Assembly: GCF_014202765.1 (NCBI RefSeq)
Contig: NZ_JACHHN010000001.1
Coordinates: forward strand, 559,639 to 623,638
Direction of reading: 5' to 3'
Length of the DNA: 64,000 bases
DNA from: Silvimonas terrae
Lineage (GTDB): Bacteria; Pseudomonadota; Gammaproteobacteria; Burkholderiales; Chitinibacteraceae
A program made the position numbers and the translations under genes. The notes under the pieces were generated by a model that was not told the origin of the DNA, made no database searches, and saw nothing but the letters and a program-made list of their open reading frames with translations. This document shows positions 19,423-27,795 of the stretch, in pieces (the first letter of the stretch is position 1; every line of letters begins with the position of its first letter).

Positions 19423-20883
19423 ATGTTGAAAACCCTGGAACAACGCTTTCGCGCGCTGGAAAGCGGCGTGGATTTCTGTTCGCTGCGGTTTGTCGAGGAA
19501 GAAACAGAAAGCCTCGCCGTGCGCCAGAACACGCCGCTGCCGATTGGCCGCAGCCTTGATCGCGGTGTCATGATTACCGTGATGCATCAAGGCGGCTATG
19601 GCTACGCCGCCACGCCAGACCTCTCGGACGCCGGTATTATCGCCGCGTTTGAACGTGCCAAAGCCTGGGCACTGGCCACCGCGCACCGCTCGGTGTTCGA
19701 TTACCGCCAGATTGCCCCGCCGAATCCCACTGGCCGTTATCTGGGCCCAACTGCAGAGCAGCCGCTGAACTGGCATCGCAAAGACCTGATGGCGCTGTTG
19801 ATGGATGAATCCCGCGCCTGCCAGATTGACGAACGCATTGTCGATTGGGGCGCCAATGTGGATCGGCTGGAAGTGCGCCAGGTGTACCTGACTTCCGGTG
19901 GCGGCGCGGTAGAACAACATTACCGGGCGGTGATTCCGTCACTGTCGGCCACGGCGTTTGCCGAAGGGGACTCGCAAACCCGCAGCCTGGGCGGCCAGTA
20001 CAACGGTTACTGCCGCCAGGGCGGGATGGAAGTGCTCACGCAATCTGGTCTGTATGGTGCCGGCAAGCGCGTGGCCGATGAAGCGCTGCAATTGTTGCTG
20101 GCGCCCAATTGCCCTGGCGGCAATATGGATTTGCTGCTGATGCCCTCGCAAATGATGCTGCAAATCCACGAAAGCATCGGCCACCCGCTGGAGCTGGATC
20201 GCATTCTGGGGGACGAGCGTAATTACGCCGGCACCAGCTTTGTGTCGCTGGATATGTTTGGCGAATACCGCTACGGCTCGCCGCTGTTGAACGTGACCTA
20301 TGATCCATCCCGCAGCAATGAATTTGCTGCCTACGGTTGGGATGATGACGGCAACGCCGCTGAAAAAGCGTTTTTGATCCGGGATGGCGTACTGGAACGT
20401 CCGCTGGGTGGCGCCATCAGCCAGGCCCGTGCCGCCGCTGAAGGCAAACCGGTGCAAGGCGTAGCCAATAGCCGTTCCAGCAACTGGAACCGCGCCCCGA
20501 TCGACCGCATGGCCAATTTGAACGTGGAAGCCGGCGACAAAACGCTGGATGAACTGATTGGCGGCATTGAACGCGGTGTGTTGATGGACACCAACGTGTC
20601 CTGGTCTATTGATGACTCGCGCAACAAGTTCCAGTTCAGTTGTGAATGGGGTCAGTTGATCGAAAACGGCCAGCTCAAGGGTGTGGTCAAGAACCCTGGT
20701 TATCGCGGGATTTCCGCCACCTTCTGGCGTGCGCTCAAAGCCGTGGGCAATGGCAGCACCGACGATGTGATGGGGACGCCATACTGCGGCAAGGGTGAAC
20801 CCAATCAGGTGATTCGCGTGGGGCACGCTTCCCCGGCGTGTGTGTTTGGCAATATCGACGTATTCGGGGGAGAGGGCGCATGA
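19423..20883 (+). CDS. TldD-like metalloprotease subunit
   Basis: A 486-residue member of the TldD/PmbA family. The zinc motif HExxxH is present as HESIGH (His249, Glu250, His254), which marks the catalytic TldD-type partner. GAISQARAAAEGKPVQGVANSR fits the family less exactly than the housekeeping TldD, so this appears to be one of the divergent extra pairs common in proteobacteria. Its stop overlaps the start of the TldE-like gene (ATGA), as expected for a heterodimer. Known TldD/E complexes degrade unfolded peptides and mature some RiPPs. The substrate here is unknown. Confidence 0.85.
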   Translation: MLKTLEQRFRALESGVDFCSLRFVEEETESLAVRQNTPLPIGRSLDRGVMITVMHQGGYGYAATPDLSDAGIIAAFERAKAWALATAHRSVFDYRQIAPPNPTGRYLGPTAEQPLNWHRKDLMALLMDESRACQIDERIVDWGANVDRLEVRQVYLTSGGGAVEQHYRAVIPSLSATAFAEGDSQTRSLGGQYNGYCRQGGMEVLTQSGLYGAGKRVADEALQLLLAPNCPGGNMDLLLMPSQMMLQIHESIGHPLELDRILGDERNYAGTSFVSLDMFGEYRYGSPLLNVTYDPSRSNEFAAYGWDDDGNAAEKAFLIRDGVLERPLGGAISQARAAAEGKPVQGVANSRSSNWNRAPIDRMANLNVEAGDKTLDELIGGIERGVLMDTNVSWSIDDSRNKFQFSCEWGQLIENGQLKGVVKNPGYRGISATFWRALKAVGNGSTDDVMGTPYCGKGEPNQVIRVGHASPACVFGNIDVFGGEGA

Positions 20884-22217
20884 GCCAGCAACCATCACAA
20901 CACCGCGCGCACTTCTACGCGCTGGCTGATCACGTTCAGCACCGTTTACAGACCGGCGAGGGTTATACCCTGTGGCTGGAAGGCGAAACCTCTGACTTTG
21001 TGCGCTTTAACCACGGTCTGGTCCGCCAGGCCGGGCAGGTGGCGCAAACCTACCTGACGGTCCGGTTGGTGCAGGGGCAGAAGCATATCTCGCAAAAGAT
21101 CGTGCTCTCTGGCAACGCTGCGGACACCGACGCCCTGGATCGGGTCATGGTTGAGCTGCGCGAGGCCTTGGCGGATGTGGAAGACGATCCGCATTTGTTG
21201 CTGGCAAGCCAGGTCCAGTCTACCGAGTCCGTGGCCGCCAACCAGCTGCCGCCAGCCGAAGATATGGTGGCAGACATTACCCACGCCGCTGCGGGCCTTG
21301 ATCTGGTCGGCATTCTGGCGGTCGGCCCGGTGTATTACGGTTTTGCCAATCACCACGGGCAGCGCAACTGGCAGGAAACCGCCAGCTGGAATTTCGACTG
21401 GAGTTTGTACTCGCACGGCGACAAAGCCGTGAAACGCGGCAGCGCCGGGTTTGTGTGGGACAAACACGCCATCCATGCGGAAATCGACGCCGCGCGCACG
21501 CAAGCCGCCTTGCTGGGACACGCCCCCAAATCGCTGACGCCGGGTGCTTACCGCGCTTATCTGACCCCGGCAGCGCTGGGCGAGATCATTGGCATGCTCA
21601 ACTGGGGCGCGTTCTCCGAGAAAAGCATGCGCACCAAGCGCAGCCCGTTGTTGCGGCTGCAGGGTAATGTGTCGTTCGCCAGCCTTGTGAGCATGCGGGA
21701 AGACACGGCTGGTGGCCTGGCGCCGCGTTTTCAGCAAGAAGGCTTTATCAAGCCCGATCATGTGACGCTGATTGATCACGGCAAGCTGGCCGGCAGCCTG
21801 ATCAGCCCACGTACCGCGCGGGAGTACGATATCGCCGGAAACGGGGCAGACGGTTCGGAAGCGGCGGCATCTTTCAACATGCTGGGCGGCGAGTTGGCGC
21901 AGGCGGATGTACTCAAGGCGCTGGGTACCGGTTTGTACGTCAGCAACCTGTGGTATCTGAATTACTCCGATCGCGCGGCAGGCCGTTTGACCGGCATGAC
22001 GCGGTTTGCCTGCTTCTGGGTGGAAGAGGGCGAAATCGTCGCACCGCTCAATGTCATGCGTTTTGATGACACGCTGTTCCGCATGCTGGGCAGTGAACTG
22101 GAAGCGCTGACGCAGGAAACCACCTTCCTCGCAGATGCCGGCAGTTACGGTGGCCGCAGCAGTGCCAGCATGAACTTGCCCGGCGCGTTGTTGCGGGAGT
22201 TGAAGCTGGTGTTGTGA
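20880..22217 (+). CDS. TldE/PmbA-like partner subunit
   Basis: A 445-residue PmbA/TldE-family protein without a HExxxH motif, matching the non-catalytic half of TldD/E. ATG at 20880 is chosen because it overlaps the upstream stop; an in-frame start 42 bases earlier lies inside tldD. LTPAALGEIIGMLNWGAFSEK and the later LYVSNLWYLNYSDRAAGRLTG fit the family's C-terminal barrel. A terminator follows 38 bp downstream, so the two genes form a closed unit. Confidence 0.85.
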   Translation: MSQQPSQHRAHFYALADHVQHRLQTGEGYTLWLEGETSDFVRFNHGLVRQAGQVAQTYLTVRLVQGQKHISQKIVLSGNAADTDALDRVMVELREALADVEDDPHLLLASQVQSTESVAANQLPPAEDMVADITHAAAGLDLVGILAVGPVYYGFANHHGQRNWQETASWNFDWSLYSHGDKAVKRGSAGFVWDKHAIHAEIDAARTQAALLGHAPKSLTPGAYRAYLTPAALGEIIGMLNWGAFSEKSMRTKRSPLLRLQGNVSFASLVSMREDTAGGLAPRFQQEGFIKPDHVTLIDHGKLAGSLISPRTAREYDIAGNGADGSEAAASFNMLGGELAQADVLKALGTGLYVSNLWYLNYSDRAAGRLTGMTRFACFWVEEGEIVAPLNVMRFDDTLFRMLGSELEALTQETTFLADAGSYGGRSSASMNLPGALLRELKLVL

Positions 22218-22254
22218 TGGCGGCCTGACCCGCGCCATTAAATAACCATTAAAT

Positions 22255-22286
22255 AAAAAAAGCCCCGCAGATGCGGGGATTTTTTC
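22255..22286 (+). terminator. Terminator of the tldD/tldE-like unit
   Basis: The stem CCCCGC/GCGGGG with loop AGAT is followed by a run of six T after one A, and preceded by an A run. Confidence 0.88.
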
Positions 22287-22298
22287 TTGTGCGGCCAT

Positions 22299-22375
22299 GT
22301 AGGGTGGATTCGGAGCGGTAGCGACAATCCACCACCGCGATGGTGGATTGTCGCCTTGCTCCAAATCCACCCTAC
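22299..22375. repeat. Nested palindromic repeat of the GTAGGGTGGATT family
   Basis: Outer 12-bp arms GTAGGGTGGATT (22299-22310) and AATCCACCCTAC (22364-22375) enclose perfect inner 14-bp arms GCGACAATCCACCA (22321-22334) and its complement (22341-22354). The same outer arms occur at 2397-2466, and a half copy at 36886-36932. Confidence 0.85.
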
Positions 22376-22396
22376 GAAGCTGGATTGCGCTCCTGA

Positions 22397-23458
22397 TCAG
22401 AACGACTGCTGCAACGACTTCATATCAATCACAAAGCGGTACTTCACGTCGCTCTTGAGCATGCGCTCGTAGGCATCGTTGATGTTCTGGATGTCGATCA
22501 TCTCGATGTCGCTGACGATATTGTGTTCGGCGCAGAAATCCATCATTTCCTGGGTTTCCGGGATACCGCCAATGCACGAACCCGCAACCTGACGACGGCC
22601 CAGCACCAGCGGCACGGTCATCAGCGTCGGTTCTACCGGCCCGATCAGACCCACCAGCACCAGCGTACCGTCGCGCTTGAGCGTGGCGGTGTACGGGTTC
22701 AGGTCGTGCGAATACGGTACGGTATCCAGAATGAAGTCAAACTGGTTGGCGACGGCATCCATCTGGGCTTGATCGGTGGACAGCACCACATGATCCGCAC
22801 CCAGGCGGCGGGCTTCGGCCTCTTTGCCCGGCGAGCGGGTAAACAAGGTCACGTCTGCACCCATAGCCTTGGCAAACTTCAGGCCCATATGGCCCAGGCC
22901 ACCCAGACCGATCACGGCCACCTTGCTGCCCTTGCCGACTTTCCAGTGCTTGAGCGGGGAGTAGGTGGTGATACCGGCACACAAGAGCGGCGCGGCGGCT
23001 TTGGGGTCAATTTTTTCCGAGACGTTCACCACAAACTTGTCGGACACCACAATGCGTTCGGAGTAACCGCCAAACGTCGGCATGCCGTCATGACGGTCAA
23101 TGCCGTTGTAGGTCACGGTGGCGCCTTCTTCACAATATTGCTCCAGACCTTCCGCGCAGGACGGGCAATGCTGGCAGGAATCCACCAGGCAACCCACGCC
23201 GACCAGATCGCCTTCCTTGAATTTGCTGACACTGGCACCGACGCTGGTGACGCGGCCGATGATTTCGTGGCCGGGCACCATCGGGTAAATACTGTTGTGC
23301 CAGTCGTTGCGGGCCTGGTGCAGATCAGAGTGGCATACGCCGCAATACAGAATGTCGATGACCACATCGTTGGCACGCGGGTCACGGCGTGTGACCAGTA
23401 AAGGGCCCAGCGGCGAGGTGGCCGAAGGGGTGGCGAAACTGCGAATATTCAAAGCCAT
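22397..23458 (-). CDS. Zinc-dependent alcohol dehydrogenase (YahK/cinnamyl-alcohol type)
   Basis: A 353-residue medium-chain dehydrogenase that reduces aldehydes, usually with NADPH. Catalytic zinc ligands are Cys39 (in CGVCHSD) and His64/Glu65 (in PGHEIIG). The structural zinc site has Cys95, Cys98, Cys101 and Cys109. The cofactor motif is GLGGLGHMG near residues 180-188. The gene is divergent from an AraC regulator 201 bp away, which probably controls it in response to an aldehyde or alcohol. Confidence 0.92.
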   Translation of the reverse strand: MALNIRSFATPSATSPLGPLLVTRRDPRANDVVIDILYCGVCHSDLHQARNDWHNSIYPMVPGHEIIGRVTSVGASVSKFKEGDLVGVGCLVDSCQHCPSCAEGLEQYCEEGATVTYNGIDRHDGMPTFGGYSERIVVSDKFVVNVSEKIDPKAAAPLLCAGITTYSPLKHWKVGKGSKVAVIGLGGLGHMGLKFAKAMGADVTLFTRSPGKEAEARRLGADHVVLSTDQAQMDAVANQFDFILDTVPYSHDLNPYTATLKRDGTLVLVGLIGPVEPTLMTVPLVLGRRQVAGSCIGGIPETQEMMDFCAEHNIVSDIEMIDIQNINDAYERMLKSDVKYRFVIDMKSLQQSF

Positions 23459-23659
23459 GATGTGCTCCTGTCATGTTGCGGGCGACCCTGCCGGCAGGCA
23501 GGGAAACTGCTGCGTATTATTGGAGAGTACGCCGTGATCTTGAATGCCCGTTTCTGCGGAACACTTGCCTGATTCTGCTGATTAGCACTACAACACCTGT
23601 CGCGTACGCGTATACGCTGATACATTCGTCCAGCCTTGTTTCTTGCTTGTGACAACCTC

Positions 23660-24562
23660 ATGACCGCCAGCGCTTTACCCGTCAATCAACGCCTGTCCGA
23701 CCTGATCCTGCAATTGCAGCCGGAGTACGGCATCAGCGAAACCAGCTTGCCTGGCGTGGTGCTGATGCGCGTCAACCAGAACACGCCGCGCGTACCGGTG
23801 TTCTATGAGCCCGGGATTTTTGTCATCGCCCAGGGCCGCAAGGTGGGCTATCTGGGCGAACACTGCTGGCAGTATGACGCGCTCAACTACCTGGTGATGT
23901 CGGTGCCGTTGCCGTTTGAATGCGAGACCCAAATCCACGGCACCGAGCCCTTTCTGGGTGTGCGCATTCCGGTAGATGTCGGCCTGTTGCGCGAACTGAT
24001 GCTGCAAATGGAAACGCTGCCGGAAAACCCGCTGTCAGACGCCAACCCGGATATCCCGATGGCCTCGGCCCCTCTGGACGCGACGCTGGACGATGCCATC
24101 ATTCGCCTGATGCGTTGCCTGCATCACCCGCTGGAAAGCCATGTGCTGGGCCCGCACCTGATTCGCGAGATCGTATTCCGCGCGCTGCAGGGTAGCCAGG
24201 GCAGTGCCTTGCGCGCCGTGGCCGGCCGTCAGGGCAACTTCAGCCGCATGGCCCGCGCCCTGCGCCGCATGCATACCGAATATGCCTCCACGCTGGATAT
24301 CGACACCCTGGCGCAGGAAGCCAATATGAGTGTCTCGGCCTTCCATCACAACTTCAAGGCCATGACCTTTACCTCGCCGCTGCAATACCTCAAACGCGTG
24401 CGCCTGCATAAAGCCTTCTTGTTGATGGTGCAGGACGGCCTGAATGTCAGCGCTGCCGCCAACCGCGTAGGCTACGAAAGCCCGTCCCAGTTCAGCCGTG
24501 AATTCAAACGCTGCTTTGGCCGTAGCCCGGTAGAAGAGGTGGGGGCGGCGCTGGCGCAGTAA
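23660..24562 (+). CDS. AraC family regulator (AraC_N type), next to alcohol dehydrogenase
   Basis: A 300-residue regulator. The N-terminal cupin-like effector domain (AraC_N, about residues 15-170) contains VFYEPGIFVIAQGRKVGYL, typical of YqhC-like sensors next to aldehyde reductases. The C-terminal double helix-turn-helix has NMSVSAFHHNFKAMTFTSPL and VGYESPSQFSREFKRCFGRSP. ATG at 23660 is preferred over an upstream in-frame TTG. YqhC in E. coli activates an aldehyde reductase gene in the same layout, which supports a similar role here. Confidence 0.88.
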   Translation: MTASALPVNQRLSDLILQLQPEYGISETSLPGVVLMRVNQNTPRVPVFYEPGIFVIAQGRKVGYLGEHCWQYDALNYLVMSVPLPFECETQIHGTEPFLGVRIPVDVGLLRELMLQMETLPENPLSDANPDIPMASAPLDATLDDAIIRLMRCLHHPLESHVLGPHLIREIVFRALQGSQGSALRAVAGRQGNFSRMARALRRMHTEYASTLDIDTLAQEANMSVSAFHHNFKAMTFTSPLQYLKRVRLHKAFLLMVQDGLNVSAAANRVGYESPSQFSREFKRCFGRSPVEEVGAALAQ

Positions 24563-24738
24563 CTGCTATCTGGTGCGCAGGTTGACAGCAAACCAGCGTC
24601 TTGTGAGGTCTTCCACAGTTCTGTGCAGCCGGTTACAAGCGGATGTATTTGCGGGTCGTCGTGACGTGAAACGACCCCGTTATTGGCTTATGCAGGAACG
24701 AAACCTGCAGACACTGATAACGACCCAGGAGATACATC

Positions 24739-25326
24739 ATGAAAAACGTTTCCCGTTTGTTGCTCGCTGTCGCCGGTGCTTTCGTCTTTGCAGGTGCCCA
24801 TGCCGCCGATACTGCAACGGAGGTCCAGCGTGATACCAATCAGCAAGAACGCATCGAACAAGGTCTGCAAAACGGCTCCCTGACCACCAAAGAAGCCGGT
24901 CGGCTGGAGCAGGATGAATCCCGCGTGGATCGCACCGAGGCCAATGCCGAGCGGAACGGCAACCTCTCTGCGGGGGAGAAGGCGCGCATCCAGCGTGACC
25001 AGAATCAGGTCAGCCAGGCGATCAACCGGGATGAAACCAACGGCGCGCACGGCAACCCCGATTCGGCATCCAGCAAGCGCATGCAGGCCGATGTGGCGCG
25101 CAATATCAACCAGGATCAACGCATTGAAAATGGCGTGAAGAGCGGGGCGCTGACCAATCGGGAAACCGGCAAGCTGGAACGCGGCCAGGCGCATGATGAT
25201 CATCTGGAGGCACGTGCTGCCCGTAACGGACATGTGGGCACTGGGGAACAGCGACATATCCAGATGGCAGAAAACCATCAGTCCAACAAAATCTGGAACA
25301 AAAAGCATAACGACGTCGTACGCTGA
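24739..25326 (+). CDS. Periplasmic internal-repeat protein of unknown function
   Basis: A 195-residue exported protein with a clear Sec signal (cleavage after GAHA, residue 22). The mature part is very hydrophilic and built from repeats. The unit reads like QQERIEQGLQNGSLTTKEAG, then LEQDESRVDRTEANAERNG, then LSAGEKARIQRDQNQVSQAI. It recurs from about residue 118 (DQRIENGVKSGALTNRETG and so on), giving two full units of roughly 85 residues. Each unit resembles EF-hand-like or helical hairpin patterns, but no known domain was recognised. CAGGAG precedes the ATG and a terminator follows. Likely made as a stand-alone gene. Confidence 0.8.
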   Translation: MKNVSRLLLAVAGAFVFAGAHAADTATEVQRDTNQQERIEQGLQNGSLTTKEAGRLEQDESRVDRTEANAERNGNLSAGEKARIQRDQNQVSQAINRDETNGAHGNPDSASSKRMQADVARNINQDQRIENGVKSGALTNRETGKLERGQAHDDHLEARAARNGHVGTGEQRHIQMAENHQSNKIWNKKHNDVVR

Positions 25327-25351
25327 ACCGGTCTGGCCGGGGGATAATAAC

Positions 25352-25377
25352 AACGGGTGCTGCGGCACCCGTTTTTG
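25352..25377 (+). terminator. Terminator after the repeat protein gene
   Basis: Stem AACGGGTGC/GCACCCGTT with loop TGCG, followed by five T. It lies 26 bp after the stop codon. Confidence 0.88.
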
Positions 25378-25436
25378 TCTGGGCACCAGCTTGACGACTC
25401 AGACACCAGGCCAACTCCTGATCGGATCAATACAGA

Positions 25437-26165
25437 ATGACGCAGAACATCTATGACAATCCGGACTTCTTTGCGGGCTACGCCGGCATTCCGCGGCAGG
25501 TATTGGGGCTGGATGGTGCGCCGGAATGGCCGGCCATTTGTGCCATGCTGCCGGATGTCACCGGGCAACGCGTGCTTGATCTGGGATGCGGCTTTGGCTG
25601 GGCGTCGCGCTGGTTCCGTGAACACGGAGCAGCATCGGTGCTGGGGCTGGATCTGTCACAGAACATGATTGAACGCGCCCGCAATACCACGGTGGACCCG
25701 GCCATTACGTACCAGATTGCAGACCTCAATACGCTGGCGCTACCCGAGGCTGCGTTTGATCTGGTTTACAGTTCGCTGGCGTTTCACTACGTGGCTGATT
25801 TTGGCCGCCTCATCGCCAGTATTCGCAAGTCGCTGGCACCCGGTGGCCGCCTGGTGTTCACCATTGAACACCCGGTGTTCATGGCCAGTGCGCAGGCGGC
25901 CTGGACCAAGGATGAAGCCGGCCACACGGTCTGGCCGGTGAGCGCTTATGCCGAAGAAGGCGAACGTCGTACCGACTGGTTTGTGAGCGGTGTGCTCAAG
26001 TATCACCGTACCCTGGCGACCACCATCAACACGCTCCTGAATGCCGGTTTTCAGATCAGGCAGATGGATGAATTTGCCCCGACGGCAGCGCAAATCGAGC
26101 AGCAGCCGCAACTGGCGATTGAGCGGGAGCGGCCGATGATCCTGATTGTCTCCGCCGCCATTTGA
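25437..26165 (+). CDS. Class I SAM-dependent methyltransferase
   Basis: A 242-residue methyltransferase with motif I VLDLGCGFGW (about residues 44-53), an acidic residue at the end of strand 2 (LGLDLSQNM), and the post-motif LVYSSLAFHYVADFGRLI. This is the UbiE/Methyltransf_11 pattern for small-molecule substrates. No neighbour hints at the substrate: the gene before it is a separate unit and the one after is convergent, with stops only eight bases apart. Confidence 0.85.
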   Translation: MTQNIYDNPDFFAGYAGIPRQVLGLDGAPEWPAICAMLPDVTGQRVLDLGCGFGWASRWFREHGAASVLGLDLSQNMIERARNTTVDPAITYQIADLNTLALPEAAFDLVYSSLAFHYVADFGRLIASIRKSLAPGGRLVFTIEHPVFMASAQAAWTKDEAGHTVWPVSAYAEEGERRTDWFVSGVLKYHRTLATTINTLLNAGFQIRQMDEFAPTAAQIEQQPQLAIERERPMILIVSAAI

Positions 26166-26172
26166 CCGGCAC

Positions 26173-27795
26173 TTATTGCCCGGCTGCACACACCTGATTG
26201 CGACCGCCATGCTTGGCGCGGTACAGCGCAGTGTCAGCGCGCGTTAACAGCGAGGCGGCTTCTTCTCCTTCCTGGAGTTCGGCCGCGCCGATGCTGACGG
26301 TGAGACGGACATCGGGCAGTGAGGGCCAGGCGTGTTCGTTCACCGTGGTGCGGATACGTTCGGCAATCTGCATGGCCCCAGCCAGTTGCAGGCCAGGCAG
26401 CAGCAGGGTGAATTCTTCCCCACCGTAACGCGCAATGAATTCGTCACTGCGGCAGGCCGTGGCAATCAGATGCACTACGCCCTTGAGGACTTGATCGCCC
26501 AGGATGTGGGTAAAGCGGTCGTTGATGTCCTTGAAGTGATCCAGATCAATCATCAGCACGCATAGTGGCCAGCCGTCCGTGCTGGACTCTTCATGCAAGC
26601 GCGCCAGGCGTTCTTCCAGCGCGCGACGGTTCCATGCCCCGGTTAACGCGTCGGTTTGTGCCACGCTGGAGAGCGTCTGGATGGTTTGCTCGTGCGTTTG
26701 CACGCGCGCCAGTAGCCGGTTGTTTTCGTGGCGGGCACGTTCCAGTTCCATGCGCTGTTCCAGTTTGGCCAGCCGGCGCTGGGTGGCATGTTGCAGCTTT
26801 TGTTCGTTCAGCCGCGCCATTTGCGATTCCAGCGCCTGATGCCAGGCCCGGTGATGATGCAATGCGGCTTCAAACTGGCCAAAGGTCTTGTTGACCAGAT
26901 AGAGCTTGTGATGAATGCGCAGCGTCAGGCTGGGCGCGTTCAGAATAAGCGCATCATCCAGCGCTTGCTGTAACTGCGTCATGGCCTCGGCGGGCTTGTT
27001 CTGGCGTTCCAGCAAGCTGGCTGCCGCCACGCGGGTGATGATCTCGCCCCATTGCTGGCGCTGCGCGCTTTCATTGCAGGCAGCCTGCGCTTCATCCACC
27101 CAGGTTTGCGCGGCGGCAAAGTCGCCGTTGCTGGTGTGGGCCTCGGCGTAATAAGCCGCCAGTTCAATCTGCCAGACCGCTTTGTTGCGCGCTTTCGGCA
27201 AGGCGTCGTGGGCAATTTTCAGGGCGACAAAGGCGCTGGGAATCTGCTCCAGCCGCAAGAAATCCGCCGCCAGGCACAGGTAGGTGGCGCAATAAATAGT
27301 GGGGTCGTAAAAGGTGTGACCGTACTCGGCCGAGCGCAGGTGATGCGTTTTGGCGGTTTCAAAATCGCCCAGGGCAAAATGAATCTTGCCGATGCCCAGG
27401 TGGCTGCGCACACACAAGGCGGTATTGCGGGCGGCAATCGCCAGTTCCAGGCATTCCACCCAGTAGCGCATGGCGTGATCAAACCGGCCTTGCAGCAACA
27501 CGCTATCGGCAGCTTGATCCAGCGCCATGGGCAGGTCTTGTACCAGCCGATGACGCCGGGCCGATTCAATGGCGCGTTCCAGCAGCGGCGTGCCGGCTTC
27601 CAGTTGGCCCTGATACATAAGAGTCAGCGCGTGATACAGCCGCGCACGGGCCAGGGTGGCATGGCTGTGCAAGACGCTGGCTTCTTCCGCAATGTTGAGC
27701 GCTACCCGACGTGCTTCTTCCGGCGCACTCAACAACATATCGCTGATGAGGTCCAGTTCGGTGTCCAGCAAGCGCGAATGTCCGCCGTGGCTCAT
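26173..27795 (-). CDS. TPR-containing diguanylate cyclase (intact GGEEF)
   Basis: A 540-residue cytoplasmic protein. The first 330 residues are helical TPR-like repeats, followed by a coiled-coil linker and a GGDEF domain (about 375-535). The active-site motif is RYGGEEF (GGEEF at 458-462), so synthesis of cyclic di-GMP is expected. The RxxD inhibitory site five residues upstream is RSDE, so product inhibition there may be lost. No membrane span or signal peptide is seen. Its ATG overlaps the stop of the upstream paralog (ATGA), which implies a joint function. Confidence 0.88.
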   Translation of the reverse strand: MSHGGHSRLLDTELDLISDMLLSAPEEARRVALNIAEEASVLHSHATLARARLYHALTLMYQGQLEAGTPLLERAIESARRHRLVQDLPMALDQAADSVLLQGRFDHAMRYWVECLELAIAARNTALCVRSHLGIGKIHFALGDFETAKTHHLRSAEYGHTFYDPTIYCATYLCLAADFLRLEQIPSAFVALKIAHDALPKARNKAVWQIELAAYYAEAHTSNGDFAAAQTWVDEAQAACNESAQRQQWGEIITRVAAASLLERQNKPAEAMTQLQQALDDALILNAPSLTLRIHHKLYLVNKTFGQFEAALHHHRAWHQALESQMARLNEQKLQHATQRRLAKLEQRMELERARHENNRLLARVQTHEQTIQTLSSVAQTDALTGAWNRRALEERLARLHEESSTDGWPLCVLMIDLDHFKDINDRFTHILGDQVLKGVVHLIATACRSDEFIARYGGEEFTLLLPGLQLAGAMQIAERIRTTVNEHAWPSLPDVRLTVSIGAAELQEGEEAASLLTRADTALYRAKHGGRNQVCAAGQ

